From Canna indica (Eukaryota; Streptophyta; Magnoliopsida; Zingiberales; Cannaceae): a stretch of DNA of 64,000 bases. This document shows positions 10,961 to 22,193 of the stretch, piece by piece. The notes under the pieces were generated by a model. It made no database searches and was not told the origin of the DNA. It was given only the letters and a program-made list of their open reading frames with translations. The stretch lies in NCBI GenBank assembly GCA_034359265.1, contig CP136898.1, positions 50,519,501-50,583,500 of the forward strand. The letters run 5' to 3'. How positions within the stretch are numbered: position 1 is the stretch's first letter; each line of letters opens with the position of its first letter. The position numbers were made by a program, and so were the translations under genes.

Positions 10961-11429
10961 GGACATCAATATATACATGGGTTTGCCTTTCTAAGTTTGC
11001 CGAGTTCAACCCAGCATAACATAACTACCATACAAAATGTGTTCCTGCCAAGAGTTGCATGTGTTCCACAAACCTTTTCTAAGTTTAGAGTAAAAACATA
11101 AGTTAAATGACGACACAAACAATGTTGGACCACATGAGAAGCAAGTCGACAATCATTGGATTCTTCCTTTGGGTGCCACCAGAGCCATATCCCGTCTTAT
11201 TTGGGTGGGTGGTCCTCAAACACAAGATTCACATCCTTGCAATTGTGAGGATGAATCTTTTTATACAGGAAGGGAGGACCGGTTGGTCCTCCACATTTTC
11301 GTCTGTGGGTGAAATCGTAGCTGGTGACGGCTAGGGTTTCGGTGCCCCCTACGTGCACTAGAGAGAGAGAGAGAGAGAGACCTGTGGCGAGGGGTGGCAC
11401 ACGCGATTGACGATAGGAGGGCGAGTGAG
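10961..11429. other. CACTA interior with possible captured 5' region
   Basis: Unassigned sequence. A GA dinucleotide run at 11361-11380 sits in GC-richer DNA (11230-11430) that looks like a plant gene leader or first exon. The minus-strand frame through it (11400-11197) matches no protein I recognise. It could be a further captured fragment, but there is no direct proof. Confidence 0.35.
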
Positions 11430-11434
11430 CGGGG

Positions 11435-12961
11435 TGTTGGCTTTAGGTTTTCAACCTTAGCCTTAATCTCGATCTTGATGGTTTTGTTGATAACAAACAT
11501 GGAACTAATGATTTCATTGAGAATATCTTTCAAGTTCCATATCGACTAGCGTTCAATGTCCTCGATCGGATAAATCAGAGAAATCATGAAATCAGAAGGA
11601 CATTGATCGTCGCGCTCGGGTTCGTCGCAAAACTTCTTGAAGATCGATGAGTGCACCAAAGTCACTTGGACGAGTCCAAAGATCAAGTCAAAAGCTCTCC
11701 AAGATGATGCTCGTTGAAAGCCGGAACCCAGAAATGAAGCGCGGAAGAAATAGGCTGAAGAAATAACATTCAGCCTAGGTTCGGTCGACCGACCGAAGGT
11801 AAAGAAAGCAGCAGAGCAACTTCGGTCGACCAAGCGGTCGACCGATGGAAGCCCAAAATGGGCAGTAGCTCAGGCGGTCGCTCAGGCGGTCGATCGACCT
11901 GCTGATACCCGCTACAAAAGATCGCGTCTGTCGACCGACAGGTCGATCGAATGGAGAAAGAAGTTGGCCGAGGCTGGGTATAAGCCAAAGATGCAATCGC
12001 GTCGGTCAACCGATGGGTCGACTGAAGATCGTGGATCGCACGATCTACATTTGGCGGTCGACCAGTCGGTCGACAGACCACAAGGAAAACTGAAGCGGCC
12101 GAACGACCGGTCGACCGGCGCTCTGCAACGAATAGTTTTCTATCTGTTGAGTGTCGTTTCTTCACCAGGGTATAAATATACCCTGATTTAAATCTTTTAC
12201 AAAACTTCCTTCACTCCCATAGATTTTTATTGAGCATTTAAAAGGAGATTAAAGCCTTCAAAGAGATTGTTTGGAGTGCGCACTGCTTTCTGTCGAGTTC
12301 TTCTTGTGCACACTCTGCTCCTCAACTCGAAAACTAACTCGAGCTCATCCCCTCGGTGAGTTGGAGGTTCCAATGCTGTGAAAGGAGCTTACAAACATTG
12401 GTTTTATTTTAAGCTCGTTTCAATTGTATTTTTATCTATTATTGAACGCTTAATTTATTTGTGCCTGTGTGAAGACCTGGTGTTAGGTCTTGTTGTGTAA
12501 AGTGGTATCCTTGGTGAAAAGGAGTAAAGCCACTTGTGTAAACTTAGTTGTTACTAGGATTAGTTCTAGTTGTCCCTTAGGTTGAGGTGGAAAAGTGCTC
12601 TCGGTAGGAAGGCAGGATACTTCCGGGTGTAGAAGTGCCTTCGGTTGGAGAGCAGAGACTTTCCGGTGCAAAGTCCTCGTGTGTAAGGGAAACTCTAATT
12701 AATCTAGTAAAACCTAGTTTGAAAATCCCAAGCGGGGTGCTTAGGTAGTAGAGTAGGCATTGGGACCGAACCACTATAAATCTTGTGTTTGCCTTGTTTG
12801 ATTTCTTGCTTGTGCTTAATTTCTTTATATTGCTTCCGCATCTAATCGTCAAATCGTGAATTGCCTAAACGTCTTAAGTAAATGTTTAAAATTGGATTTA
12901 GGCTAATTAAATTAGTCAACACACTATTCACCCCCCCTCTAGTGTCGCCATTTCGCCAACA
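11435..12961 (+). repeat. solo copia LTR in the plus orientation
   Basis: TGTTGG...CCAACA ends enclose 1527 bp. The 5-bp duplication CGGGG lies at 11430-11434 and 12962-12966, and neither side has internal element sequence. The left edge (TAACAAACATGGAACTAATG region) matches the outer edges of the LTRs at 30783, 34094 and 43248 in the opposite orientation. Upstream of a TATAAATATA box (12171-12180) lie many GGTCGACC palindromes. A solo LTR arises by recombination between the two LTRs of one element. Confidence 0.88.
12171..12180 (+). promoter_or_regulatory. TATA box of the solo LTR
   Basis: TATAAATATA follows the palindrome-rich part of the LTR and precedes the presumed R/U5 portion. The other LTRs of this family have TATAAATA at the matching place (minus strand 6881-6888, 30153-30160 and 33546-33553). 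Confidence 0.6.
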
Positions 12962-12974
12962 CGGGGAAGAAAAT

Positions 12975-13190
12975 TAGAAAGGTTGCGCAGTCTAAATATT
13001 TGCGACCCCTGACGGGTTTGCAACTGACAGAGGCGATCGTAAATGGGCGGTTGCAACGCGATCGTAGGACCGTCGCTCAGTCATTACAATTGCGACGGCC
13101 TTTACTGCGGTCGCAATATCGTTGCAAAAGTGGCTACTCTGCAACCCCTCGCAACAGTCGCTGTCACAAATCGATCATCACAAAAGATGT
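12975..13190. repeat. right sub-terminal repeat block of the CACTA element
   Basis: The stretch is dense in TTGCGAC, GGTCGCAA and GCGACGGC words (for example 13092-13099). They match the left sub-terminal block in both orientations. This supports pairing the two ends as one element despite 11.8 kb between them. Confidence 0.6.
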
Positions 13191-13206
13191 TTTTTTAGTA
13201 GTGTAC

Positions 13207-13842
13207 TAGATATCTGGTCGACTACATAACATGGCATACATGACAGATCCAATAGCAGATGCATACGGGATCTTGCTCATGCACTCTCGTTCATCCTACG
13301 TAGTAGGACTCTGATACTTGTTAAGCTTAATGCCATGAGACATTGGCAGGATTCCCTCTTGGAATCCTAAACACTGAACCTCTTCAGTACCTTGTCAATA
13401 TATGCACTCTGACTTAGGCTAATTAGCCTTTTAGACCTATTCCTATAGATCCGAATGCCTAAAATATAGGCGGCCTCGCCTAAGTCCTTCATTGAAAAAC
13501 ATTTCCCTAGCAAAGTTTTTACATGCTGCAAGGTAGGGATGTCATTCCCAATGAGCAATATGTCGTCGATGTAAAGCACTAGAAAAACAATCGCGCTCCC
13601 ACAACTTTCTTGTAAACACAAGGTTCATCTTCGTTCTTGATAAAGCTAAACTCTTTGATTGTCTTATTAAAGCGAAGATTCTAGCTCAGAGATGTCTGCT
13701 TCAATCCATAAATGAATATTTGAAGCTTGCAAACCTTTTCAGGATTCTTAGGACTCACAAAACTCTCAGGTTGTGTCATGTACACATCCTCGAGTAAGTT
13801 CCCGTTAAGGAATGTTGTTTTGACATCCATTTGCCAAATCTC
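13207..13842 (-). pseudogene. copia reverse transcriptase C-terminal half, element A
   Basis: Minus-strand frames carry LYIDDILLIGND (13621-13367), the YxDD catalytic motif of copia RT, followed downstream by MYAMLCSRPD-type sequence that leads into RNase H. Upstream, the frame is interrupted by indels and stops, with QMDVKT-type and LEDVYM-type words near 13780-13830. RT copies element RNA to DNA. The piece ends at 13842, where a plus-strand copia fragment was joined, and resumes at 17529. Stops and frame changes make it non-functional. Confidence 0.82.
13766..13842. repeat. 77-bp direct repeat, left copy
   Basis: Nearly identical to 17529-17605, with four differences by eye. It encodes the same part of the minus-strand copia RT. 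The two copies flank the plus-strand copia fragment exactly: the right copy starts at the first base after the LTR end. Confidence 0.88.
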
Positions 13843-15374
13843 CGAGTATCAAATTGTAGGGCAAAGTTAAACCAACTAATGGAAAGTCCACAAGTTAAAC
13901 CAATCGATGTAATTATTACTTCCCATCACTCTTCTAGGAGACTATGTAGATTGCCTGAGTGATGATATCTAGCCATAGGGTATGATCTAGATTCAGGCAA
14001 TGTCTGATCTCTTAATGGTCAAATATATTGACACTATGCGGTGGCATTATGAAAATCCAAACTGGACTCAAACCAAGTACGGACTTTGGTTGACCAGATA
14101 ACTCCTATAGGGTGCAGGTGGATCTTTAGGAAAGATCTGAGCAGCTGGCAAGATGTGGACCTATAAGATCAAACTGGCTGTGAATAAGATATAACCTTCT
14201 CACCAGTTCTAGCGCTCAAGTCCATGAAGATATTGCTAGCCATCAATGCGGGCTATGAATACGAGATCTGGCTAGTGGATGTCTACACTGCGTTCTTCCG
14301 TTATGAAGAAGTCTATATGACATAGCCAGAGGAGTTCGTATCCTTGGTTGGACCGAGTAAGGTATGCAAGCAGCAGAGGTCCATTTATAGACTACAGCTA
14401 GCAATGAAGAATTGAAACATCCATTTTGATGAGATAGTCAAAAGGGTTTTGATTTTATCAAAAATATGGTTGAACGTTGTATAGACAAGGTGTTTAGTGG
14501 GAGTGTAGTCATATTGTATGACATTCTTGTAGGAAAAACATGTTCCCATACTCCAGTTATTACCCATATTGATTCTCCATGGTACATCAGGGAAAGCCCT
14601 CCTATATAATCGGTATTAAGATCTATTGGGAATAGGTATGAAAGGATGCCAGGATTGCCCCAGCCCATGTATATTGTTAAGGAGGTTTAGCATAGAATGC
14701 AGTAAAAGAGAGGTTACTTGCCTATGAGTCATAGCATTAGTCTCTTCAAGATGATGTCTCCTTAGACAAAGGGTGAGAGCAATCCATTATGCTTCAGCAG
14801 TGGGATCCATCATGCGATGCTTTGCACTTGACTTGATATTGCTTATACCTTAGAGGTATCTGGCACTTTCGATCAAAATCCTGGAGAATAACATTGAAGA
14901 GCAAATGGAGAACTCTCTCAGGCACTTGAGAAGGATGAGAGGTGCTCTATACGACGATGAAACCATATGATGGTATAAGGATACCTTTAATGGTGGTGCA
15001 GTAAGCAGGAAAGTATTCCTAGCTAGGTACTATATCCGATAAGGTGACTAAGGCTTTGTGCTTTGCTACTTACTCTACCACTTAGGATAGGATCAGATAA
15101 AGGAGTTTATCATTCATTGGGAGCTGTTCCTGAGGTTGCCAGTTTAGCATCGGTATTTTATGACAAGACTAGGACCGTTTCTCAAAGTTAATGAACTAAG
15201 ATCCCATGAAGATCATTGTTTTTCTTAAAAAGCGGTGTCACCTCATCGTTGGAAAGAAGTAATGACTGAAAGACATTCATGTAGATTAAACGGTTGCCAC
15301 AGCAGCATATTCGATCACCACTAAAATTGGTATACATGATACCAGGATGATTAGCTAAAGTGCAAGTGGGAGAT
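13843..15374 (+). pseudogene. decayed plus-strand copia pol (RT to RNase H), element C
   Basis: Short plus-strand frames give copia RT words in the right order: CRWIFRKD near 14110, a segment resembling FSPVLALKSMKILLA near 14200 and YEIWLVDVYTAF near 14260-14300, then EEVYMT. Many stops and indels follow through a heavily decayed RNase H region, ending at the polypurine tract GTGCAAGTGGGAGATT (15360-15375). The 5' half of the element (gag, integrase, 5' LTR) is absent. It lies opposite in strand to element A, into which it is joined. Confidence 0.72.
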
Positions 15375-17528
15375 TGAAAGGAATAGTGCTCTTGAGCCAA
15401 TCACATGTCGATGAATTCAGGGACTATTCAAGGGTAATCAACTTTTTGAGGCAACTTTTCATCATATGCTTGAACCCCAAGAATTCGGGCAAATGATTCT
15501 AAGACCAAGATGAGATCATGTCAGTGAGACTTAGAATTCAAATGCCCATGTTCTAAATGTTCCTAGTCATAGGATCACCAATTAGGGGATTGGTGATTCC
15601 GAATAGACTAGGGCACTTGGTATATGCCCTATACGACAGGAGGTAGCTGATCTCACAGTTGCCTATGAGTCGTCATTAATGTACAAGTGCAGGTGCTCAT
15701 TAGTGAATGAGTTCACTGAACGGACCTACACGAGGAACACAGACTGAAATCCCTTACATGAGTGTCAATAGGATGTTCCTCGGGTGATAGTAGGTGCAAG
15801 CAGTCCTTGGACCTGAGGTTGTCATTGTTACCTTGTGAGTGACGACCCATTGCTTTGGTTCTATCCCTACGTGGCCCTCAGCGTCATGTGTCGGGTATTA
15901 CTAGACATGGGGAAGCATTCATGGAGGTAGGTGAGCAACCAACATGGAATCAGTTACTCCTAGTCATAGGAGATAATATCCTATGTGTCCTTGCAAGTGT
16001 CGACTCGGGAATCTCTGGCCAGAGTAGACATGAAAGTTAAGAAGATGTTTCTGACATTTCATTATTGAAATGACTTATTGGCGGGTGGAATACATATGAA
16101 TCGGTATTAGGGTTTGACACTTCTTCTGTACCCTAGACGATTTCGGGATATTGTAACCGAACGACTTAGTTGCACGGTAGCTAATCACCAAAGGGCATTC
16201 GATCCCTGTAGATTGAACCTCACACTATCCGGGTAGTTATGACACGTTGCTAGACGTCAATCTTGACTTGTGAGTGGAGTCTCTCACGACCACACTAAAG
16301 GAGTTTAGTGGTGGCTCGTAAGATTCGAATAAGAAGTCATTCTATCGGATTTGACTCTTCGTTACGCACAACTCACTATTAGCTTAGTGTGGGGTCCAAT
16401 GGGTCACACACAACAGGCTAACCTCATAACAGACCTTATGAGATAAAATCCGAATGTAGCCCTATACGTCTACTAGCATGACATGCTGCAACTCGATCAC
16501 GGATCTCGTTTACGGACATGATAAGAAATTTGTTTCCTATAGGAACGAATGCACGAGAAAGGAGTTCCCCGATAACCCTAATTTGTAGGGCATTCCTAAA
16601 TTGTAGGGATTGGCACATGATAATATTTTATGTAGTTGATTAAATTTAATTATGAAGTAAATATTTGATTAACTACTTGACCGGGAATATATTTAATTAT
16701 AAATTAAATATAATTTGATTTTGAATCAAATATATATGGTGAAAAAATTAGTTTTCAACCATGAGCCTAATTGATTAATTAGAAATTAATTTATTTGGAA
16801 AAGTTCTAATTAATAAGAATTTGATTTATGGAGACAAATCATAAAATTAATAGATATGTGACTTATGAGGATAAATCATAATCCTATTAATAAATAATAA
16901 ATTGAATTATTTAGATAAACCACTTTCCTACCTTTTAGGGAATTGGTTTGTTTAGATAATTATCATTCTTATTTGTAGGTTCTCAATTTATGGAGATAAA
17001 TTAAAGTTTATATTTTATTAGACTTAATTAATTTCGAATTAATTATGATGCCATTAAAATATGAATTATTTTTGGAGGCAAACCTCAAAATTTTGAATTA
17101 CGAGGTCGGGTCTACCTTGTAACTGCCCCCCTTTCTATAAATGGTGGGCGAGCACACAATGGAGAGGTTGGTGAATTCGTTCTTCCTCCTCTTCATTGGT
17201 GGCTGGTCATCTACTTCCTCCTTCCCGGTCTTTTACGAAGCTAAATTTCGGGGTATCTTCTACTTGGGTGTGCCGTCTACTTCATCCACTTGGAGGATTC
17301 CGAACAAGGACAGCGAGGCGCGTGGTGTGGACTATCATTGGAGGACGTTCATGTGGGTGTCTTGATACGGGAGTAGGAGCACTCTATCTAACCGCGGTAT
17401 AAGGTATACCTTTCCCCTTCTCTTGTAGATTGAATTGCTTAATTATTGCTAAAGTAGATCGTTGTTTTGGGATGTTTCGAATTTTTTAAATTGCTATTTC
17501 CGCTGTGTTTCTTATTCTCATCCCAACA
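15375..17528 (+). repeat. 3' LTR of copia element C
   Basis: Starts TGAAAGGAATAG directly after a polypurine tract and ends ATCCCAACA at 17528, giving 2154 bp. An AT-rich stretch with TTAATTAA-type words (16620-17100) precedes a TATAAAT box at 17136-17142. No real coding frame is present. The right flank is the 77-bp duplicated RT segment. Confidence 0.78.
17136..17142 (+). promoter_or_regulatory. TATA box of the element C LTR
   Basis: CTATAAATGG lies after the AT-rich part of the LTR and about 390 bp before its end, the expected place for the U3/R promoter. Confidence 0.5.
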
Positions 17529-17605
17529 TCAGGTTGTTTCATGTACACATCCTCGAGTAAGTTCCTGTTAAGGAACGTTGTTTTGACGTCCATTTGCCAA
17601 ATCTC
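17529..17605. repeat. 77-bp direct repeat, right copy
   Basis: Counterpart of 13766-13842. From here the minus-strand RT continues smoothly upstream, so this copy belongs to the element A backbone. Confidence 0.88.
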
Positions 17606-18328
17606 GTAGTCATAATACACGGCTATGGAAGTAGAATCCGAATGGATTTGAGCATGGCATCTGGTGAAAATGTCTCATTATAATCCACACCATGAGTTTG
17701 TCCTTGCAATCAACCATGCTTTATAGGTATGCACATTGCCATCCATGTCGATCTTCTTGTTGAAAATCCACTTGCACCCGATGGTTCTCAAACCCTTTGG
17801 TGGATCAATCAAGGTCCATACTTGATTGTCATACATGGATTGCATCTCAAATTTCATGGCGTCCAGCCATTCCACGGAGTCACAACTCTCTATGGACTCT
17901 TGGTAGGATGTGGGCTCATTTTGATCAACAAGTACCACATTTTGATCCTCAGTAACGACAAATCCATATCTCTTGGGTTCTAGATGAATCCTACCAGACC
18001 TTCGTTGTCCTTGTGTCACAGGTACAGACTCATCAACCACTTGTGAGTTAGTTTGAGTAGCCATATTTGGTTCGGTAGCGATTTATGGTTCTCGAATTCC
18101 TTCGAGATGTACTTTACTCCCACTACTTCTTTTGGAAACAAATTCCCTTTTCAAGAAGACACCATTCCGAGCAATAAGCACTTTGTTCTCGGTTGGAATG
18201 TAGAAGTAGTATCCTTTGGTTTCCTTTGGATACCCCACAAACACGCATTTATCATATTTGAGCGCTAATTTATCGGAAGGCTGACGTTTTACATAAGCCT
18301 CACAACCACAAATTTTGAAGAAAAACAT
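17606..18328 (-). pseudogene. copia RT N-terminus and integrase C-terminus, element A
   Basis: The minus frame 18328-18083 begins MFFFKICGCEAYVKR and contains DKCVFVGYPKETKGYYFY, the conserved tail of copia integrase. The next frame (18064-17678) holds the linker and the start of RT: SVEWLDAMKFEM, then VWTLIDPPKG, GCKWIFNKK. A small break near 18070 separates the two, and another occurs before 17606. Both products would be parts of one pol polyprotein. Confidence 0.85.
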
Positions 18329-18806
18329 ACTAGAACACTTCCCAGTCCATATCTCATATGGAGTCTTTTGAACCTCTTTGGATGAAACTCGATTTAATAG
18401 GAATGCGATAGTTTCTTAGGAAAATTCCCAAAAGGAAGTCGGAAGATCTATATGACTCATCATGGATCGAACCATATCCAATAAGGTTTGGTTTCTCCGT
18501 TCAGAAACACCGCTCAACTGTGGTGTTCCGGGTGGAGTAAGCTGTGAGACAATCCCACAATCCTTAAGATAGTCAATAAACTCATGGCTTAAATATTCTC
18601 CACCTCGATCTGATCAAAGTGCTTTAATATTAGTGCCAAGTTGGTTTTGTACTTCATTCTTGAATATTTTGAACTTTTTAAAAGTTTCTGATTTATGCTT
18701 CATTAAGTAGATATACCCATATCTACTGAAGTTATCTGTGAATGTAATGAAGTACTCATAACCTCCTCTAGCTGGTACACTTAATGGTCCACATAAATCA
18801 TGCTAT
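18329..18806 (-). pseudogene. copia integrase core remnant, element A
   Basis: Minus-strand sequence continues the integrase upstream, with recognisable pieces of the catalytic core (around 18480-18640, a region matching the PQQNGVxERxN-type block) broken by stops. It ends abruptly at 18806, where an unrelated LTR begins. The rest of element A (protease, gag, 5' LTR) is not in the window. Confidence 0.7.
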
Positions 18807-19734
18807 TGTTGGTCTTTGTATGTTGACTATATTTGGCAAAGGTATTTTAGTATGATCTCAGTCTTAATTATGAGGAACTCTGCATATATTGCAGAAAGTC
18901 TCAACTATGTGAAGACAGTCTCAATTGCTCCAGCATCCTATGGTTTTCATGTCAAGGATGCAACGCAAAAAGAGGATCTTTTGTTTCCCCCAGAGATAAT
19001 GACTCTTGGTCTGCATTATTAATGATGATTCTCTTTGTTGTCTTTGAGATCTTTTAATCATCATTAATTTTTTATTTGCCCGAATAATTGCTTTAAATAT
19101 TTCGGGGCATTACTCTTTGATCTTTATGGTCTTTAGGAGTTATGCGCTGTCTATTTGTTTTTGAACCGATGACTGTTGATTGTAAAACTGATGGGTTCAT
19201 CAAACAAATAGTTATGAACAACATTGATTCAGATCTTTCAGTTGTCATATATAAATTTAGAAGAAAAGATCTGATCTACAACTCTCTCCATGTATGAACA
19301 CTGTGTTGCCAGTTATTGAGAGGAGTAACTGCTGAGTGCAGAAAGGCAACAATCAACATTTCTTATCTCTAGGAGAAGATTGGTTTCAGGTGGATAACTC
19401 ACTACAACACAAGGCTGTGTAGAGGACAAACCTTTGTGGCTGGAATGTCATAGAGAGGCAAGTTGGTATGTACTTGTAATAGCAAATAGGTTTTTTGTTA
19501 TTTCCAATTCAATGTACTACTAGTAATCGGATTTTGGGTGTAAAATCGAGAGGACTTATATTGTACTTAGAGATAGTGAATTGGGTATCTATCCGGTGAG
19601 TGCTCCACAGATTAGGTGACTGGTTTTGTCACTGAACTGCATAAACAAACCTCTTGTGTTTGCGTGTGTTTTTGTTTTGGTTCTTATTTTGCTTCTAATA
19701 GCAGTTGCAACTTCCTATTCAACTGCGCTTAACA
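18807..19734 (+). repeat. complete copia LTR of the element D family, without partner
   Basis: TGTTGGTCTTTG starts it, and GCTTAACA gives a matching inverted end at 19734 (928 bp). Its first 650 bp are about 90% identical by eye to the 3' LTR at 36378-37028. The flanking five bases differ (GCTAT and GAAGT) and the flanks belong to two different copia elements. This is therefore not a clean solo LTR but a recombination or deletion junction. Confidence 0.68.
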
Positions 19735-19931
19735 GAAGTTCCCTTAGAGATATATACCTCAACCTTGTCCGGTCGATTGAATTAGCCTTGTCTGATTCTT
19801 GTATTTCTCCGAACGAACTTCGTGCGCGTATCATAACATCAACCTAGACTCAAAACTTCACAAATACATTAGTTTCATGTTTGTTATCATAAAAATAGAG
19901 ATCGAAGCCTAGGGGGGACCCTAATGCCAAC
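19735..19931 (-). repeat. truncated 3' LTR of element B
   Basis: The last 144 bases (19788-19931) match the outer end of the 5' LTR at 33951-34094 and end CCAACA. The complementary polypurine tract ATCTCCCCCTTTTTG begins at 19932. The remaining roughly 900 bp of the LTR are missing at the junction with the LTR at 18807-19734. Confidence 0.75.
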
Positions 19932-20370
19932 AATCTCCCCCTTTTTGATGATGACAAACAAAATATGAAATTCTATAAAACTCTAAGTACCATTTGTGAG
20001 TTTGAGTTATGGCATACACAACCCATTTTGCAACTTGACATATGCTCCCTCTATCAATATGCATATCATGCTTATAACTCCCCCTATCTATATGCATCAT
20101 AAAACACATGTGACCTTGCTTTTTCTCCCCCTTTTGACATCAATCAAAAAGGGCAACAACTAAGGTACTATTAATGAGTTTCATCAATAAAACCGAGAAA
20201 ATTATAAAACCGAGTGTCATCTATCACTATAGTCCTTCCTATCATTGTAAGCCTATAGAAGGCAAACATCGACAATGCAATACATAAGTGTGATGATACA
20301 TGAAATGAAATTTTTCAAAAGGCATGTAAATTTTGAAAGTTTAAACACTTGAAAAAGCACAAATCCCTAA
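19932..20370 (-). other. polypurine tract and 3' non-coding region of element B
   Basis: The minus strand reads CAAAAAGGGGGAGAT immediately before the 3' LTR. A second purine-rich copy lies at about 20125-20150 (TCTCCCCCTTTTGACATC). No frame is open. Similar sequence follows the LTR remnant at 43249. Confidence 0.65.
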
Positions 20371-20999
20371 TTACATTCTTAAATTTGTAAAAACTTTCTT
20401 CATTTAAGGGTTTTGTGAATATATCCGCAAGTTGCTTGTCGGTGGATACAAATTCTACGGATATATTTCCCTTAGCTACATTATCCCTAAGAAAGTGCCT
20501 TAGATCAATGTGCTTGGTCCTAGAGTGTAAAATTAGATTTCTTTGTTAAATTAATTGCACTAGTATTATCACAATGTATGAGTATACATGAATACTTAAG
20601 TCCATAATCTAAAAGAGTTTGTTTCATCCAAAGGACTTGTGCACAACAACTAGCCGCAACGATGTATTCTATTTCGGTAGTTGAAAGTGCAACCAAGTTT
20701 TGTTTCTTTGAAAACTAAGAAATAAGACTCATCCCTTGGAATTGACAGCACCCACTAGTGCTTTTTCTATCTACTTTACACCCAGCAAAATTGGCATCCG
20801 AAAAACCAATTAAATCGAAAGATGCATTACATGGATACCATAATCCTAAGTCAACCGTGTCTTTTAAATATCTCAATATGCGTTTGACCGTACTTAAGTG
20901 AGATATTTTAGGACAAGATTGAAACCTAGCACATGCACAAACACTAAACATGATATCGGGTCTACTTGCGGTTAAATAGAGAAGGCTACCGATCATATC
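20371..20999 (-). pseudogene. copia RNase H, element B
   Basis: The frame 20996-20715 begins MIGSLLYLTASRPDIMFSV and includes GFSDANFAGCKVDRKSTSG, the copia RNase H start with its first catalytic aspartate. The remainder, with TEIEYI-type and SKHIDLR-type blocks in degenerate form, runs to about 20371 through stops. Confidence 0.82.
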
Positions 21000-21690
21000 T
21001 CGATATCATTTTTCATCTACTTTAACACCATCTTCATCTTTATCAAGCTATCTCATTGGTGTATAAGTTATATTGGCTTCATTCATTCCAAACCTTTTTA
21101 TGAGCTCCCTTGTGTATTTGGCTTGATTTATGAAGATCTCTTTGTTGGTTTGTTTGATTTGAAGATCAAGCATGAATGAGAGTTCTCCCATCATGCTCAT
21201 CTCAAATTCTTCTTGCATGCAGTTAGCAAACTACTCACAAAGCAATTCATTAGTAGCACCAAATATTATATCATCAACATAAATTTGCACGAGTAAAATA
21301 TCATTTTCATTATTTTTTATAAAGAGAGAAACATCGGCTTTTCCAATGCTAAAGCCTTGATCAATCAAAAAAGTGGAAAGCCTTTCTTACCAAGCCCTAA
21401 GGGCTTGTTTTAAACCATACAAAGCCTTTTTAAGTTTAAAAATATGATTTGAAAACTTAAAACTTTCAAAACTGGGGGGTGGCTCAACATAAACTTCTTC
21501 ATCGATAAAACCATTTAAAAAAACACTTTTAACATCCATTTGAAAAAGTTTAAAACTTTTAAAACTTGCATAAGCCAAAAGCATGCGAATTGCCTCTAAT
21601 CTAGCTACAGGAGCATAAGTTTCATTATAATCTATTCCTTCTTCTTGATTATACCCCTGGGCCACTAACCTAGCTTTGTTTCTAATGACT
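21000..21690 (-). pseudogene. copia reverse transcriptase, element B
   Basis: The frame 21665-21387 carries [32 protein letters not shown] and [11 protein letters not shown], the conserved copia RT fingers/palm blocks. Downstream, the catalytic YVDD region (about 21260-21290, ILLVQIYVDD-type on the minus strand) lies in a frame broken by stops near 21386 and 21240. Confidence 0.85.
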
Positions 21691-21695
21691 AAACC

Positions 21696-22193
21696 TCATT
21701 CATCTAACTTGTTTCTTAATACCCATTTAGTCCCAATTATAGTTTGTCCGCTAGGTCTAGGTACTAAGTCCCAAACTTCATTCCTAACAAATTGATTAAA
21801 TTCCTCTTGCATAGCAATTACCCAAAATTTCTCTTCTATTGCTTCCTTAATGTTTTTTGGCTCTACATGAGATATGAATGCTACATATTGACAAATATTC
21901 TTAAGTTTAGAGCGTGTTACCACTCCAGTTGATGGTTCTTTGATGGCTGGATCCATTGGATGATCTCTTATCAATTGGTACCCTTTAGGGAGAGGTGGTA
22001 GAGCTTCCTCTTCTTCTTCTTCTTCTTCTTCATCTTGAGGTAGAGTTGAGGATGAAGGTTCTTCATGGTGAGTTTTCTCATTGTTTTCATCTTCAACCTC
22101 CTTGTCATGAAATGTTAGTTCCTCAAGTTCCTCACCTACATTCACAATCTTAGTTTCATCAAAAGTAGCATGCATAAATTCTTCAACAATCAT
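21696..22193 (-). pseudogene. copia integrase-RT linker and RT start, element B
   Basis: The 165-codon frame has an acidic linker with nine consecutive glutamates at about residues 58-66, PPLPKGYQLIRDHPMD, then VAMQEEFNQFVRNEVWDLVP and GTKWVLRNK, the start of RT. The plus strand shows this as a TTC-rich tract at 22008-22036. Confidence 0.82.

Larger units (their letters stand above)
1410..13203. mobile_element. non-autonomous CACTA (En/Spm) transposon carrying a host-gene fragment
   Basis: The left end reads CGCTACTAAAAAATTGGTG. The reverse complement of the right end reads CACTACTAAAAAAACATC. Both continue into TTTTGTGATG, so the terminal inverted repeats are about 30 bp with a few differences; the left end has CG in place of CA. 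A 3-bp duplication TAC lies at 1407-1409 and 13204-13206, as is typical of CACTA elements. Sub-terminal copies of GCGACGGC and GCCGTCGC lie close to each end. No transposase is visible, so mobilisation must have been in trans. Subtracting four later insertions leaves a core of roughly 3.8 kb. The element sits in the pol gene of copia element A. Confidence 0.88.

Noticed and set aside
11770..12191. 131-codon minus frame rich in RST and D residues
   Set aside because: It is the translation of the GGTCGACC palindrome array in a solo LTR, hence its repetitive look. It is not a gene.
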